From assembly GCA_015039365.1 (NCBI GenBank), contig WION01000006.1:682001-746000 (forward strand): DNA of 64,000 nucleotides. Reading direction: 5' to 3'. Position numbers and translations under genes: made by a program. Under the pieces are notes generated by a model. It did not search any database. It worked only from the letters and a program-made list of their open reading frames with translations, and had not been told where the DNA came from. Numbering within the stretch: position 1 is the stretch's first letter; every line of letters starts with the position of its first letter. Positions 47,801 through 60,887 of the stretch are shown piece after piece. This DNA is from Amanita rubescens. Taxonomy: Eukaryota > Basidiomycota > Agaricomycetes > Agaricales > Amanitaceae.

Positions 47801-50800
47801 ACGAGGAAGTCGTTCTGCGGATGGTGAGGTTAATGTATGTCGCACACCAGAACCGGTGGATCGACGTCTCTCTCAGAAATTTGACGGGCGAGTGGCTAAG
47901 GAGAGTCGAAGAACGTTTTGCTGGCGTGAATGGTGGAGGTTCCAAGCCATCCATTTTGCAATCATACACCTCTCTCGATGACCCATTGCCGTTTGTGGAC
48001 TCATTCTTCAAGAGGTACCCTCTGGCTACCGAACAGCTTTTGGCAGCGGAGGATGCTGCATTCTTTTTAGCTATTGCACAAAGACCTGGTCAGAAACCTG
48101 CTCCGTTCATTCCCATCCTGGACGCTTCCTTTGAAGTGTGGTTTAAGAAGGTATACAAGGTTGACTCTTGGCTCATCAGTTGCTAAGTTCGAGTGTTTGT
48201 TAGGACTCGCTTTGGGCAGCGGAAGACATCGAGGCCGTATTCGATCAAGATCCGGAAAGAGTTTGTATTCTTCAAGGTCCCGTTGCTGTGAAAGGATCTA
48301 CCATCAAGGACGAACCAATTAAGGATCTTCTGGGTAACATAAATTCTTCCCTTATTGAACGCCTTTTAAAGCGCGCCTATGGTGGTGACGTCGCTGCTGT
48401 TCCTGTGATTGACTACCTTGGCGTCCAACCTTCTGCGCAGTCCGAAATCCCTGCAGGTGTGACGTATTCGCGGAACGGGGATAAAGTTATTTATGAAATC
48501 ACTGGAACTGTTCCGTCGTCCACTCGATGGTTGGAGATTATCGCTGGTCCCCGTCTCTGCTGGCTGCAGGCTCTCGTCACGGCAAAGACCATTGTGCAGG
48601 GTAGAGCATACGTCGACAATCCTCTGCGTCGAGTCCTTTCCCCTAGGCTGGGCCAGAAGATAGAGGTTGATTATAATGGCGACCTTCCCTATCACATTGC
48701 TATCTACGGCGCAGCTCGATCATTCGGCAAACATCCCGCGAACTTTAAAGCAGTCGAGATCAAGTACGATGAAAATACACGATCAATTAACTTGGCAATG
48801 TTCGAAGAGCGTCGCGGTGTATCGGTGCCACTTTATCTCAAATTTCTATACCAACCGTCTATGGGCTTTGCGCCTATACATGAAGTTGTTGATGGTCGTA
48901 ACCAACGTATCAAAGAATTTTACTGGAAATTGTGGTATGGCGACGATGCGTCTCTTCCAGACATCGATGTTCGTAACAAATTCGTTGGACCTGAAGTGAC
49001 AATTAAGGCTGCCGATATTGAGCAATTCTGCACTATTGTTGGTAATCAAGGCGAGGTTTTCAAGTCGACCAGGACACGAGCTGTCCAAGCACCTATGGAT
49101 TTCGCCATTGTGACAGGCTGGCAGGTACGTTGGGTTCCGGCTCATTGACGTTGTCGACATTATTGATTTATTTCCAGGCTATCATGAAATCTATTTTCCC
49201 CAGTGCGATTGACGGCGATTTACTGAGACTTGTTCATTTGTCAAATGGGTTCCGGATGGTAGAGGGCGCTCGGCCACTCGGGGTGGGTGACGTTTGTCGA
49301 GCAGAAGCACAAATTCTATCAATCACAAACGCCAACGAGGGCAAGATCGTGAAAGTCAAAGGACATGTTTACCGGCAAGATGCACCAGTCATTGAGGTTA
49401 TTTCCTCATTCCTTTACCGAGGACGCTTCGTCGACTATGAAAATACTTTTGACACGACGGAAGAACCCGACTATATGGTGACATTGGCCACTGATGCAGA
49501 TGTCGGTGTTTTACAGTCTAAAGAATGGTTCGAATGGGATGACGAATCAGCGCCTCTCACTGCGGGCACTTCCCTACTTTTCCGTGTTCGTTCCGTGGTT
49601 GCTTACAAGGACAGGAATGCATTCAAAGATGTTGCCGTTAACGGGGACGCCTTCATTCGTAACCAGATGAAAGCGCTCATCAAAGTTGGATCGATCGAAT
49701 TTCAGCAGGAAGATGCACACGGAAATCCAGTCGTTGAATACCTCAAGCGCCATGGCGCTGCGATTGGTCTTACGGCTCCGTTACCGAACGATGGATACAC
49801 ATTGACGAAGAGCACTGATGGGACGACCTTCAATGCTCCCCTCACAAATGAACCATATTCGAAAATTTCCGGGGACTTTAATCCTATCCATATCAATCCG
49901 TATTTCTCTGACTACGCGTCGTTACCTGCAACGATTACGCATGGTCTCTGGACGAGCGCTGCGACACGTCGCTATGTTGAGACTGTGGTAGCAAGAGGCA
50001 ACCCAGAACGCGTGCTAGCGTAAGTGTCTCTTACTCTTTGTTTGCGAGGATTGTATAACCCCTTCGGCAGGTATGATGTATCGTTCGTGGGTATGGTACT
50101 TCCTGGTGATGAACTCAATGTAAAGATTCGTCATACGGGCATGCGGGATGGTAATCTCGTCGTGAATATTGAAACTGTGAATACTCGCGGAGAAAAAGTA
50201 TTACAGGGGACTGCCGAGGTCGGCCAGCCACCGACTGTATACGTCTTCACTGGCCAGGGTTCTCAAGAACCAGGAATGGGTATGGACCTATATAACAATT
50301 CGCCAGCAGCCCGTACTGTCTGGGACGGTGCCGATGCGCACCTGCTCTCTGTCTACGGATTTTCCATCATCGAGATTGTCAAAGACAATCCAAAAGCGAA
50401 GACAATTCATTTCGGTGGTATCAAAGGCCAGGCCATACGCCAGCGCTATATGGATATGACGTACGACGCAATGGACAAGGATGGAAATGTCAAGACGCTA
50501 CCACTATTTGCTGATATCGACATCCGGACACCCAAATATACGTTCAGCCACCCGAATGGACTACTATACGCAACTCAGTTCGCACAAATTGCGCTGGTAG
50601 TAACTGAGAAGGCCGCTTTTGAAGACATGCGGATGAAGGGCTTTGTTCAAAAAGAATGCGCCTTCGCTGGTCACTCTCTAGGAGAATATTCTGCTCTTGC
50701 CTCAATCGCCGACGTGCTTCCAATATCATCCCTTGTCGACGTTGTGTTCTACCGTGGCATCACTATGCAACGCGCTGTTGAGCGGGATTCGCAGAACCGT

Positions 50801-53800
50801 TCCAATTATGCCATGTGTGCCGTAAACCCAAGCAGGGTGCACAAGACATTCAGTGACGCGGCCCTGAGAGAAGTTGTCGACAGCATTTCTGTCACAGCAA
50901 GCTCATTGCTTGAAATTGTGAACTACAACGTTGAGGTATGTGATAAAAATGCTAGAAATGCCGAGGAAATTAACAATATCTCAGGGACAACAATATGTTT
51001 GTGCTGGTGAACTGGTTGCATTACAGACATTAACCAATGTCCTCAACTACCTTAAAATCCAGAAGATTGATTTTGAGAAGGTATGTCTCATGGAGTTTAT
51101 CACATTTCTGTTGACCTTACTTTTATGTCAGTTGGCTCAGCAGTTTTCGTTCGAGAAGGTCAAGGAGATGCTCGCCGACATCGTCAAGTCGTGTAATGAT
51201 AAAGCCAAAGAACAACAAGCAAATGAAGGTTATATCAAACTTGAACGTGGATTCGCCACCATTCCCTTGCCCGGGATCGATGTGCCATTCCACTCTCGTT
51301 ATCTGTGGGCAGGGGTGATGCCGTTCCGAGCCTGTAAGTGAACCCCTATCGTTCGACGACCAACACATTGATATTCTGGACAGATCTATCAAAGAAGATT
51401 AATGCAAAGCATCTAAACGCAGATTTTCTCGTCGGAAAATACATACCCAACCTTATTGCTAAACCCTTCGAAGTCTCCCGGGAATATGCGCAAATCATTT
51501 ATGACCAGACCTCGTCACCCAGCTTGGATAAGATTCTCAAGAAATGGGACGAAGAAGACTGGGGGAGTCCTGCGCAACGCCAATTATTGGCATACACCAT
51601 CCTGGTTGAGCTCCTGGCCTATCAATTTGCATCGCCTGTACGGTGGATCGAAACTCAAGATCGCCTATTTACAGATTATTCCTTCGAAAGGTTGATCGAA
51701 TTGGGTCCTTCCCCAACGTTAACGGGAATGGCTGTTCGTACGCTGAAAGCCAAGTACGAAGCCGTCGATGATTCCGTCAGTCGAAGTCGCACCATCTTGT
51801 GCCATGCGAAAAATGCCAAAGAGATATATTACCAGTATGAGGATGAACCTGATGCACCCGGCGAGTCGGAAGCTATCTCGGAACCCACGGCAGTAACATC
51901 TGCCCCTGTGCTCGCAGCTGTTCCTGTCGCCTCTCCCGTTGCGCAATCAGGACCTGTTGCCAGCATTGAAGACGCCCCCATCAAAGCAATCGATATCCTT
52001 ATCGTCATCGTTGCCCAAAAACTGAAGAAGAAAGTAGACGAGATTCCCCTGGCCAAATCGATTAAAGATCTTGTAGGTGGAAAGTCAACTCTACAGAACG
52101 AAATTCTCGGCGATTTGCAACAAGAGTTCTCGAGTGCACCCGAGAAGGCAGAGGAACTGGCACTGGAAGAATTAGGCTCGAGCTTAGGTTCTGGCTTTAG
52201 TGGATCCCTTGGTAAATACAGTAACGGCCTCGTCGCGCGCCTTATCGGGGGTAAAATGCCTGGTGGTTTCAATATATCGACAATCAAAGCGTATCTATCC
52301 AAGACTTGGGGACTGGGACCCTCTCGTTCCGACGGTGTTCTCTTACTTGCTACGACTCATGAACCCCCTAAACGTCTTGGGTCGGATGCTGAAGCAAAGG
52401 CTTGGTTGGACAGCGTAGTCCCTATCTATGCTCAGCGCTCTGGTATCACGTTGTCTTCTGGCGGTTCTGGCGCATCAAGTTCTGCAGGTGCCGGTGTCAC
52501 CATCAATAGCGAGGAATTCCTCAAATTTCAAGCTGATCAGCATCAATTCGCTGCTCAGCACGTTGAACTTTACATGCGATACTTGGGCCGCGATTCCCGC
52601 GCTGGTGAGATCGCTCACGACAAAGAAAAGGCAACTAGCGACGCGTTGCAGGCCAAGCTTGACAGTATTCTCAAAGAGCACGGTGATACTTACATCGATG
52701 GCATCCAACCAAAGTTTGATGCATTGAAAGCGCGTCGTTTCGACTCGTCATGGAACTGGGTTCGACAAGACGCCTTAGTAATGTACTACGACATCATCTT
52801 TGGCCGTCTCAAGACCGTAGACAGGGAAATTACTGCTCGATGCATTGCTCTTATGAATCGTGCGGATGAACATACCGTACGATATATGCAATATTACATA
52901 GACCAGTGCAATCCGGACAAAGGCGAAACGTACAAGCTTGCCAAAGAATTTGGGCAACAACTGATCAATAATACGAAAGAGGTCTTAGGGCTGCCTCCAG
53001 TTTATAAGGATGGTATGTGTCAGTGATATGCACGTTATCCCCTGTTGACTTGAGATACAATCAGTTACGTTCCCGACTGCGCCGCATACTGAAGTAACGG
53101 ACAAAGGAGATATCGTCTACTCAGAAATCGTCCGCGAGGGTGTCAGAAAACTTGAAGCGTACGTTGAAGAAATGGCTAGCGGAGATACAGTATCCGGCTC
53201 AGTCAATATCGAAAAAGTCCAAGATGATGTCCTCCGATTGTGGAACGTGGTCAAATCACAGCCTGGCATTAGTCAAGAGCAAAAGAATCGCATCAAAGCT
53301 TTGTATGAGGGCGTCGTCCGATCTCTGCACAAAGGTCCTGAGCCCCGACCTCGCGTGGCACGTACCCGTCGATCCTCATCCCAATTCCTTCGCCCTCAGA
53401 TTTCCGGCGTCACATCAATCTCTGCCGACAGGGTTCCTCTCTTGCATCTGAAACGCAAAGTGGGAAATACCTGGGAATATAGCAGCAACCTAACTGGTGT
53501 TTACCTTGACATTCTGCACGAAATTGCGACGTCCGGCACTACTTTCAAGGATAAAAATGCCCTTTTGACCGGCGTTGGTAAGGATCAATTGGAGTGGAAG
53601 TTGTGAAGGGCCTCCTCGCTGGCGGCGCTCACGTCGTCATCACGACATCCAGTTATAGTCGGAAGACCGTGGAATACTACCAGTCCATTTCTCAGACGTG
53701 CGGCAGTCGTGGATCTGCGTTAACTGTGGTCCCGTTCAACCAAGGTTCAAAGCAAGACGTTGAAGCTCTGGTCGACTACATATACTCTAATCTCGGTATG

Positions 53801-56800
53801 GATCTGGATTACATCCTACCATTCGCGGGTATTCCAGAAAATGGTCGTGAAATCGATGGCCTTGACGACAGATCGGAGCTTGCTCACAGGATGATGCTCG
53901 TCAATCTTCTACGTATCATGGGCGCTGTGAAGACCAAGAAAGCCAGCCGCCACTTTGTGACTCGTCCTACTCAAGTTATCTTACCTCTTTCGCCTAATCA
54001 TGGCCTGTTTGGCAACGATGGATTGTATTCTGAATCAAAAATATCCCTTGAAACCCTGTTCCAGCGTTGGGCGTCAGAGAGCTGGGGTGAATATCTCGGC
54101 CTTGCGGGTGCTGTCATTGGGTAAGTTCGCTAATTTCAGCGTACTTCTTGTGTCTAACTATGTTGTATCAGTTGGACTAGAGGAACCGGTTTGATGGGCC
54201 CCACGAACATTGTTGCGCATGAGTTGGAAAGCTACGGCGTCCGGACCTTCTCCGCGAAGGAAATGGCCTTCAATATTCTTGGTCTCATGCATCCTCTCTT
54301 GTTCAGCATTACGCAAGTCGAACCAATTTGGGCCGACCTTAATGGTGGAATGGATCGTCTTCCAGACTTGGCAGATATCACCACCCGGATTCGTACGAGT
54401 CTCAATAAGAAGGCGGAACTACGCAGAGCTATCGCCCGCGATAATGCCGCAGATTTCAAAGTCATTCACGGTGTAGAGGCCGAGCGCCTTATGCAAACTG
54501 TTGATGTCCTCCCTCGTGCCAACTTCCGCTACGAATTCCCTGCCTTAGAGACTCCAGAATCATTGGCAGACTTAGCTAAGTTGCGCGGTTTGATAGACCT
54601 CGACAAAGTTGTTGTCATCACCGGTTTCGCTGAGGTCAGCCCATGGGGAAGCTCGCGAACACGATGGGAGATGGAAGCAAGAGGGGAATTTACTATCCAA
54701 GGATGCATTGAGATGGCATGGATGATGGGCTTCGTCAAGCACTTCGACGGACGTCTTAAAGATGGATCATTATACGTCGGCTGGGTTGATAGCAAAACCA
54801 ATGAACCAGTTGACGACAAGGACGTGAAAGGTCGCTACGAGAAGGAGATCCTTTCGCATGCAGGTGTTCGCCTCATTGGTAAAATATTCTTGTTTGTCTC
54901 GCTTCGTCGCAATGCTCTAACATGTACTGGTGACAGAACCTGAACTTTTCCGCGGGTACGATCCAAAGAAGAAGGTGTTCAATCAAGAAATCGAGCTCAT
55001 CCATGACTTGGAACCCGTTGAGGTTGCAGAATCAGAAGCCCAAAAATTCAAACTCCAGCATGGAGATAAATGCGACATTTGGGCCGGCGAAGGGGGTCAA
55101 TGGTTCGCCAAACTCAAGAAGGGGGCCTGTATCTTTGTCCCCAAGGCATTTTCATTCAGTCGTACCGTCGCAGGTCAAGTCCCGACTGGCTGGGATGCGG
55201 GTAGGTACGGTATACCCGAGGACATCATAGCCCAGACAGATCGCGCAACATTATGGGCACTCGTTTGCACCGCAGATGCCCTCAACAACTCGGGTATCAC
55301 CGATCCCTACGAGTTGTATGAGCACATCCATCCGTCAGAAATTGGAACTTCGCTCGGCAGTGGAATGGGCGGTGTCACCAGCATGGCCAAGATGTTCAAG
55401 GATCGTCGCGATGAGCGAGAAGTGCAGAATGACATTTTGCAAGAAACGTATGCATATATTTATGCCCCGTTTCCGCATACTAATGCTTCATTTCGCCCAG
55501 TTTCATCAACACCACTGCGGGTTGGGTTAATCTGTTGCTCATGTCTTCTAGCGGTCCAGTCAAAATTCCCGTTGGAGCATGGTATGAGATTTTCGACACT
55601 CGGATGTCTACCCGGCTAACAATGGCTATCTTTAGTGCCACTGCCCTTCAATCGTTAGAAATTGCCTCCGACACCATTTTATCGGGCAAGGCCAAGGTAA
55701 TGATTGCCGGAGGATTCGATGATATCAGTGAAGAAGGCTCTTACGAGTTCGCCAACATGAAAGCAACGAGCAACGCCGAGACGGAATTCGCGATGGGCCG
55801 TGAGCCAACAGAAATGTCTCGTCCTGCCACAACATCCCGTGCAGGGGTAAGTAACCTCATGTTTTGCTTCGCTCGATCGCTCATTAGAATTTTAGTTCAT
55901 GGAAGCTCAAGGAACTGGCGTCCATATCGTCATGAGTGCGAGGACTGCACTAGATCTCGGTTGTCCTATTCGGGGAATTCTGGCATTCACTTCTACGTCA
56001 ACGTAAGTTAGTTTCATGCCTTCCGCCTACAATTCACCTAGCCCCATATAGTGATAAAGCTGGTCGCTCTGTTCCTGCACCTGGCAAAGGTGCACTAACC
56101 GTTGCTCGAGAGGTGCCTTCCCACCGGCCTTTACCGATTCTCGACATTACATACCGTTCACGCCAACTCACCTTCCGCCGTCAACAAATTGCTCAATGGC
56201 TATCAAATGAACATGCCCAGCTACAAAACGAAATCGAATTCACAAAGAATGGAGGGGAAGATATTCCCAACGATTACGTGCCATCCAGAGTCGCGGATAT
56301 TGAGGCAGAGGCCGCTCGGCAAGAGAAGGACGCGCTGGCAATGTATGGCATGCTTGAAGGATCTGACCCTCGTATTGCGCCACTTCGACGTGCTCTCGCA
56401 GTGTGGGGCTTGACCGCAGATGATATCGGTGTTTTATCAATTCACGGAACTAGTACCAGTGCGAACGTTAGTGGGAAAGCATCACGGGTTGTGACACGGC
56501 TAATCATTCTAACAGGAAGAGAACGAGACGAGTATCTGGAATGACATCTTCACCACTCTATCACGCACACCCGGCAATGCGGTGCCAATCGTGGCGCAAA
56601 AGAGTCTTCTTGGTCATTCTAAGGGAGGCTCAGCCGCATGGCAAATGGCCGGTCTGCTACAATCCGTGATAACAGGTATTATACCGGGGAATCGCAACAG
56701 CGAGTGAGTATACAGCTCTTGTGATATGCGTCTTTCACTAATATTTTGAAGTAACGTGGACTCTCATTTCCAAGACCGCCGTTTCTTAATGTTCCCATCA

Positions 56801-57737
56801 AGGTCTATCCATACAGATGGTATCAGAGCCGGCGCTATGGTATGTTTGCGTGCAAGTAGTATTTTCATCGACTTCAACTTTTCTTTCAGTCGTCCTTCGG
56901 GTTTGGGCAAGTTGGAGGCACAGCGCTCGTGGTTAATCCAAGATACTTGTTTGCAGCGCTAGAACCAACATATTACCTCCAATATCAGGAAAGGAACCGC
57001 AAAAGGGCATCGCATGCCTACAAGGCAATGAGCGAAATGATGATAAGAAATTCACTTGTTAAGCTAAAAGACAGTCCCCCCTATACCCCTGAAATGGAAC
57101 GACGAGTTCTTCTGAACTCCACGGCACGGGCCACACTCAACGGAAAGACGGGATCCTACGAATTTATCAAGCTGTCGAATAGTGTCACGTTTGACATTTC
57201 TAATGGTAAAACCGTCACAGACATGATTTCCGACAAAGCATATAGCGCCCCCGGTGCCATTGGTATAGGTGTAGACCATGGTAAGCCTGAATTCGTTCCC
57301 ACTCTTAGAACGGCTTCTGAGATCCCAACAGAACTCATTTCTGCTGTGCCATCCCATAACCCGACCTTCGTGGAACGCAACTTCACTGACGCCGAGGTCG
57401 CTTATTGTCGTGCTCAACCTTCTCCTCAATCATCCTTTGCTGCTCGCTGGGCTGGCAAAGAGGCTGTATTCAAATCTCTAGGAGTGAAGTCCCAAGGTGC
57501 CGGAGCACCGATGAAAGACATCGAAATTCTCAATGACGAAGCTACTGGCGTTCCTGTTGTCCACCTTCATGGTGAAGCTAAAAGCAGAGCAGAGGCGAAG
57601 AGAATCTCCCGAGTCTTGATCTCACTTAGTCATTCTGAAGTAAGTCTTACGGAGCTTATTTAATAAAGGACCCTGTTGACCGGTGTCCAACTCAGACTGT
57701 TGCCATTGCATTTGCCCAAGCTACGAAGTCCACCTGA
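44878..57737 (+). CDS. FAS: Type I fatty acid synthase, fused beta-alpha polypeptide
   Basis: One gene carries the complete fungal FAS-I, in beta-then-alpha order and about 3900 residues with about 20 short introns. Domains: acetyltransferase with [14 protein letters not shown] (about 45760); enoyl reductase with [20 protein letters not shown] (about 46795); dehydratase with [12 protein letters not shown] (about 49875); malonyl/palmitoyl transferase with [15 protein letters not shown] (about 50670); then without a stop the acyl-carrier domain, serine in [13 protein letters not shown] (about 52070); ketoreductase around 53590-54180 ([17 protein letters not shown]); ketosynthase with VGAC split TG|T by an intron at 55582-55635; and phosphopantetheinyl transferase with [19 protein letters not shown] at the end (stop 57737). 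Products are C16-C18 acyl-CoA. Single-base frame breaks are seen at 47469-47470 (extra G) and 53581-53583 (missing G). The start [20 protein letters not shown] fits. Confidence 0.93.
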
Positions 57738-57933
57738 TTATTCTCTGTCGCCCGCCGTACTCTTGACGTTTCCATTGCACGTGTCTATACCGCACCGTAT
57801 TGTCGCTATACCATATACTGTCTATCCGCAAGTGTCATAAATAAATCCATTTTGTTATTCGTGAGAGTTGGCAGGAACAATATACATTGCGAACGTATAC
57901 GAAAGCTGAGGTGCAACGATCTAAACTGACAAA

Positions 57934-59906
57934 TTACTTCAATGCTTTTTTCATTTTCTACGTACTATCAGCATCATCTGCCAGCTCGAAATGTATAAAT
58001 ACTCACCTCCTCCATTTCGTCAAGATCATTCGTCTCAATTCTAATGATCTTCTTCCCAAGCGCCTTCTCGATTTGCTCCATCTGCAGCCAAGTTTTCCTG
58101 TCATGGACGAAATTTATGGATATTCCTTTCCGTCCAAATCTTCCGGTACGGCCTGGGACACAATTAATCTTGGACGAGAAGGATATATATAAAGGAAGAA
58201 CCAATGCGGTGAATGTATGTTTCAATGTCTGGTCGATCATCAAGATTCTTGTCACGCTCGTTCAGAAGCGGCAGGTCGTAGTTGACAACCATGTTAACTT
58301 GCAAGATATCAATACCCCGTGCGACAACGTTGGTCGTAATAAGGACCTGAGAGGCCGTCAGTAATGAGGAGGAGACTAGCCTCGAACTATACGTACCTTG
58401 TCCCTGCCTTCACGGAAGTTATCAATGATAGTATCTCGCTCGGCGGCATCCTTGGCACCATGAAGCGAGGCGACTTTATGTCCTTCAGCGGTCATGCGCG
58501 CCGCAATCCTGTCGGCTACATGCCGATACTATAAACAACACAAAATAAGTCCTCATGCACCCCATTCCAGACATACGCATACCCGAGTGAAAATGATGCT
58601 TTGCCCGATAGTCAAAAGCGAGTACAAACTGACGAGGATGTCATATTTGTGTTCCTCATCTCTGCAATCCATATAAAACTGGCGAATAGCATCGACGCTA
58701 AGCTCGTTTTTCTGTAGCTCGATTTTGTTTGCACTGGGTGCAAACCTATCTGCGTACATTCGTACGTGATCGGGGAAGGTTGCAGAAAAAAGGATGATCT
58801 GGATCGGTTGGTTTTTCGGAAGCAGTCTATGCATAGACATCAGATACGTCTAGAGAAAGAAAAAAGTCAGATGTACTTCTTCACCCGCAACGTCTGGTCG
58901 CCTAGACCACCTTGATCTAACATGTTATCTGCTTCGTCAAGGACGAAAACTTTAATCTCGCTGACATCGAGAACCTAGAACAGAAGTTAATGTATTACAA
59001 CCAACCATTGCAAAACAGCTCACGTTTTTTCGAATAAGGTCCAGCATTGTCCCTGGAGTGCCAACAATAATATGTGCGGTTATTTTTGTTGCGTTTCTGG
59101 GAAGGTTGTCTTTGATAGCGTATTCTGTCTGCACATTGGTGAATTTGCCCATGGCTACCACGACAGACATGATCTGTCGTGCTAACTCTCGTGACGGTGC
59201 AAGGCAAAGGGCCTTGTAACTAGTCAAATATTGCGTGGCCATAGTCAAGACAGACGACGTACTTGAGGCTTGTGTACCGAGAAATCTACACGGCTAAGCA
59301 TCGTAAGAACGAAAGCGGCGGTTTTGCCTGTGCCGGACTGCGACTGGCCAACCATGTTTGTGGCTCTACGATTCACATTAATGAGGAACGCAGGGCGTAC
59401 TGTCCACATACGGGTTTGCGAGTAGCAGCGGCAGAGCACGTTCCTGAATCTTCGACGGTTTCGAAAAGCCCATATCATAGATGCCTTTGAGTAGATCCTG
59501 ATGTCTACATCGTTGCATCAAAAAAAGAATCGATCGGAACGGAACGAACGCACAAGCCGAGCTCCTCGAATGTCTTTGCGCTGTACAGAAGCGAGTTCGG
59601 GTCCAGTTGTTGGTCGGCTAGTGTAACCTTTGGAGATGGACGGTTGAGATAAGCATGCCTTGACCGACACACGATACACTTACAGTGACCTCGAACGTCG
59701 ATTTAATCAAATCGCTTGTTGTATCTACATGTTCATTAACGAGCGATCGCGGAGGTGATTGCGGTGCGAGACATACCGGCCTTGCCGTCATCTTCTGGCG
59801 GAGGAGGCGCCTGTGCAGCGTCCGGGGCAGGCAATGGATCTGCAGTACCTGTGGAAGGAATTATGATGGAACTAGGATTGTAGAATCCGTCAGCGTCTTT
59901 CTCCAT
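57934..59906 (-). CDS. DBP5: DEAD-box ATP-dependent RNA helicase DBP5
   Basis: mRNA-export helicase of the nuclear pore, homologous to yeast Dbp5 and human DDX19. Starts [20 protein letters not shown] (59906). Then the family N-terminal block [14 protein letters not shown], the Q-motif area [19 protein letters not shown] (about 59480-59420), motif [14 protein letters not shown] (about 59350), [24 protein letters not shown], the DEAD box [15 protein letters not shown] (about 58945), motif [10 protein letters not shown] (about 58800), [15 protein letters not shown] (an intron between), [20 protein letters not shown] (about 58330), and motif [22 protein letters not shown] (an intron in the middle). 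Its last exon is tiny (KMKKALK, stop 57934). No frame breaks seen. Divergent from the POF1-like gene, 68 bases between starts. Confidence 0.92.
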
Positions 59907-59974
59907 CTGAATTTAAAACTGTTGAACGCGCCGAACCGTTGACTCGTCCGTCCGCGCGCTGATTATCTAATCTC

Positions 59975-60814
59975 ATGTCCATAATCGCGACTGCCGTCAA
60001 CCGCGTCCAATCCCGCCTCTCCACAGTTGAGCTTGTCCACGCTTCTCATCCGACTTGGCCCTTTTCTACTTCACTTCCAAAGAGACCCCTGAGAATATCC
60101 GTTCTCGACTCTTCCTTCAATCCACCCACCCTCGCCCACTTGGCCCTTGCCAATTCACTCCGCCCCAATGACGCAGACGACTATGACGCCCGTCTCCTCC
60201 TTCTTTCTGTCCGCAACGCCGACAAGGCCCTCGGTCCAGGAGACGCGACACTCGTCCAACGCGTCGAAATGATGCGCTTGTTGACCCGCCACATTACAAA
60301 CACTCCAGATAACGTCGCTATAGCCATCATCAACGAGCCAACGTTTGTTGGCAAATCATCGCAACTTCTCTCCTTCCTGCGACAGCGATTTTCAGACCCC
60401 GGTGGTGCGGAATGTCCACGTATACAGCTATCCTTTATCCTCGGTTTTGACACGCTCGAGCGTCTTGTTGCACCAAGATACTATGGCTCGGCGGAACAAA
60501 TGCTTTCTGCTTTACGTAAATTTCTTTCACCTCCTCCCGACGGGGATGATTCCTTCATAGTTTGTGCTCGTCGGCACGACACAATACCTAAAACAGAAGC
60601 AGGCCATGTCAATAACGATTCTGACCTCTCAAAACTCCAATATGTCCAAGAGTTTGTCAACTCTGGACGTATTGCCATGATTGACATCGGAGCGGTGGAG
60701 AGAACCATAAGCTCTACAGCTGTTCGCAGTGCTGGTGATTCCAGCTGGGAATCATACGTGAACGATACCATTGCTCAGTATATACGACAACATGGATTAT
60801 ACTTGAAAAAATAA
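59975..60814 (+). CDS. Nicotinamide-nucleotide adenylyltransferase-like protein (POF1-like)
   Basis: Single-exon gene, 279 residues. The nucleotidyltransferase start is ISVLDSSFNPPTLAHLALAN, matching the GSFNPPxxAH pattern that binds ATP phosphates. The C-terminal ISSTAVRSAGD (about 60710) is the second ATP-phosphate motif, where NMNATs have ISSTxIR. A middle segment SFILGFDTLERLVAPRYYGS completes the fold. Yeast Pof1 is the closest small relative; it has been linked to protein quality control and NMN adenylylation. The first 38 residues could be a mitochondrial presequence (basic, with RLSTVELVHASHPTWPFSTS), which is an inference. Shares a 68-base divergent interval with DBP5. Confidence 0.8.
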   Translation: MSIIATAVNRVQSRLSTVELVHASHPTWPFSTSLPKRPLRISVLDSSFNPPTLAHLALANSLRPNDADDYDARLLLLSVRNADKALGPGDATLVQRVEMMRLLTRHITNTPDNVAIAIINEPTFVGKSSQLLSFLRQRFSDPGGAECPRIQLSFILGFDTLERLVAPRYYGSAEQMLSALRKFLSPPPDGDDSFIVCARRHDTIPKTEAGHVNNDSDLSKLQYVQEFVNSGRIAMIDIGAVERTISSTAVRSAGDSSWESYVNDTIAQYIRQHGLYLKK

Positions 60815-60887
60815 ATGTTATATTCTGCGCTGAGCTCAACGTCCTTATCTTATATACATAAAATAATAAAGATAAGTAGGCGTACGC

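Noticed and set aside
47544..48011. Long minus-strand ORF (155 aa) inside FAS
   Set aside because: It is the antisense shadow of the conserved enoyl reductase/linker coding sequence and has no family features of its own.
44878..57737. FAS region as part of a secondary-metabolite cluster
   Set aside because: Domains and neighbours (GTR2, DBP5) are those of primary metabolism; no polyketide synthase, tailoring enzymes or transporter lie nearby.
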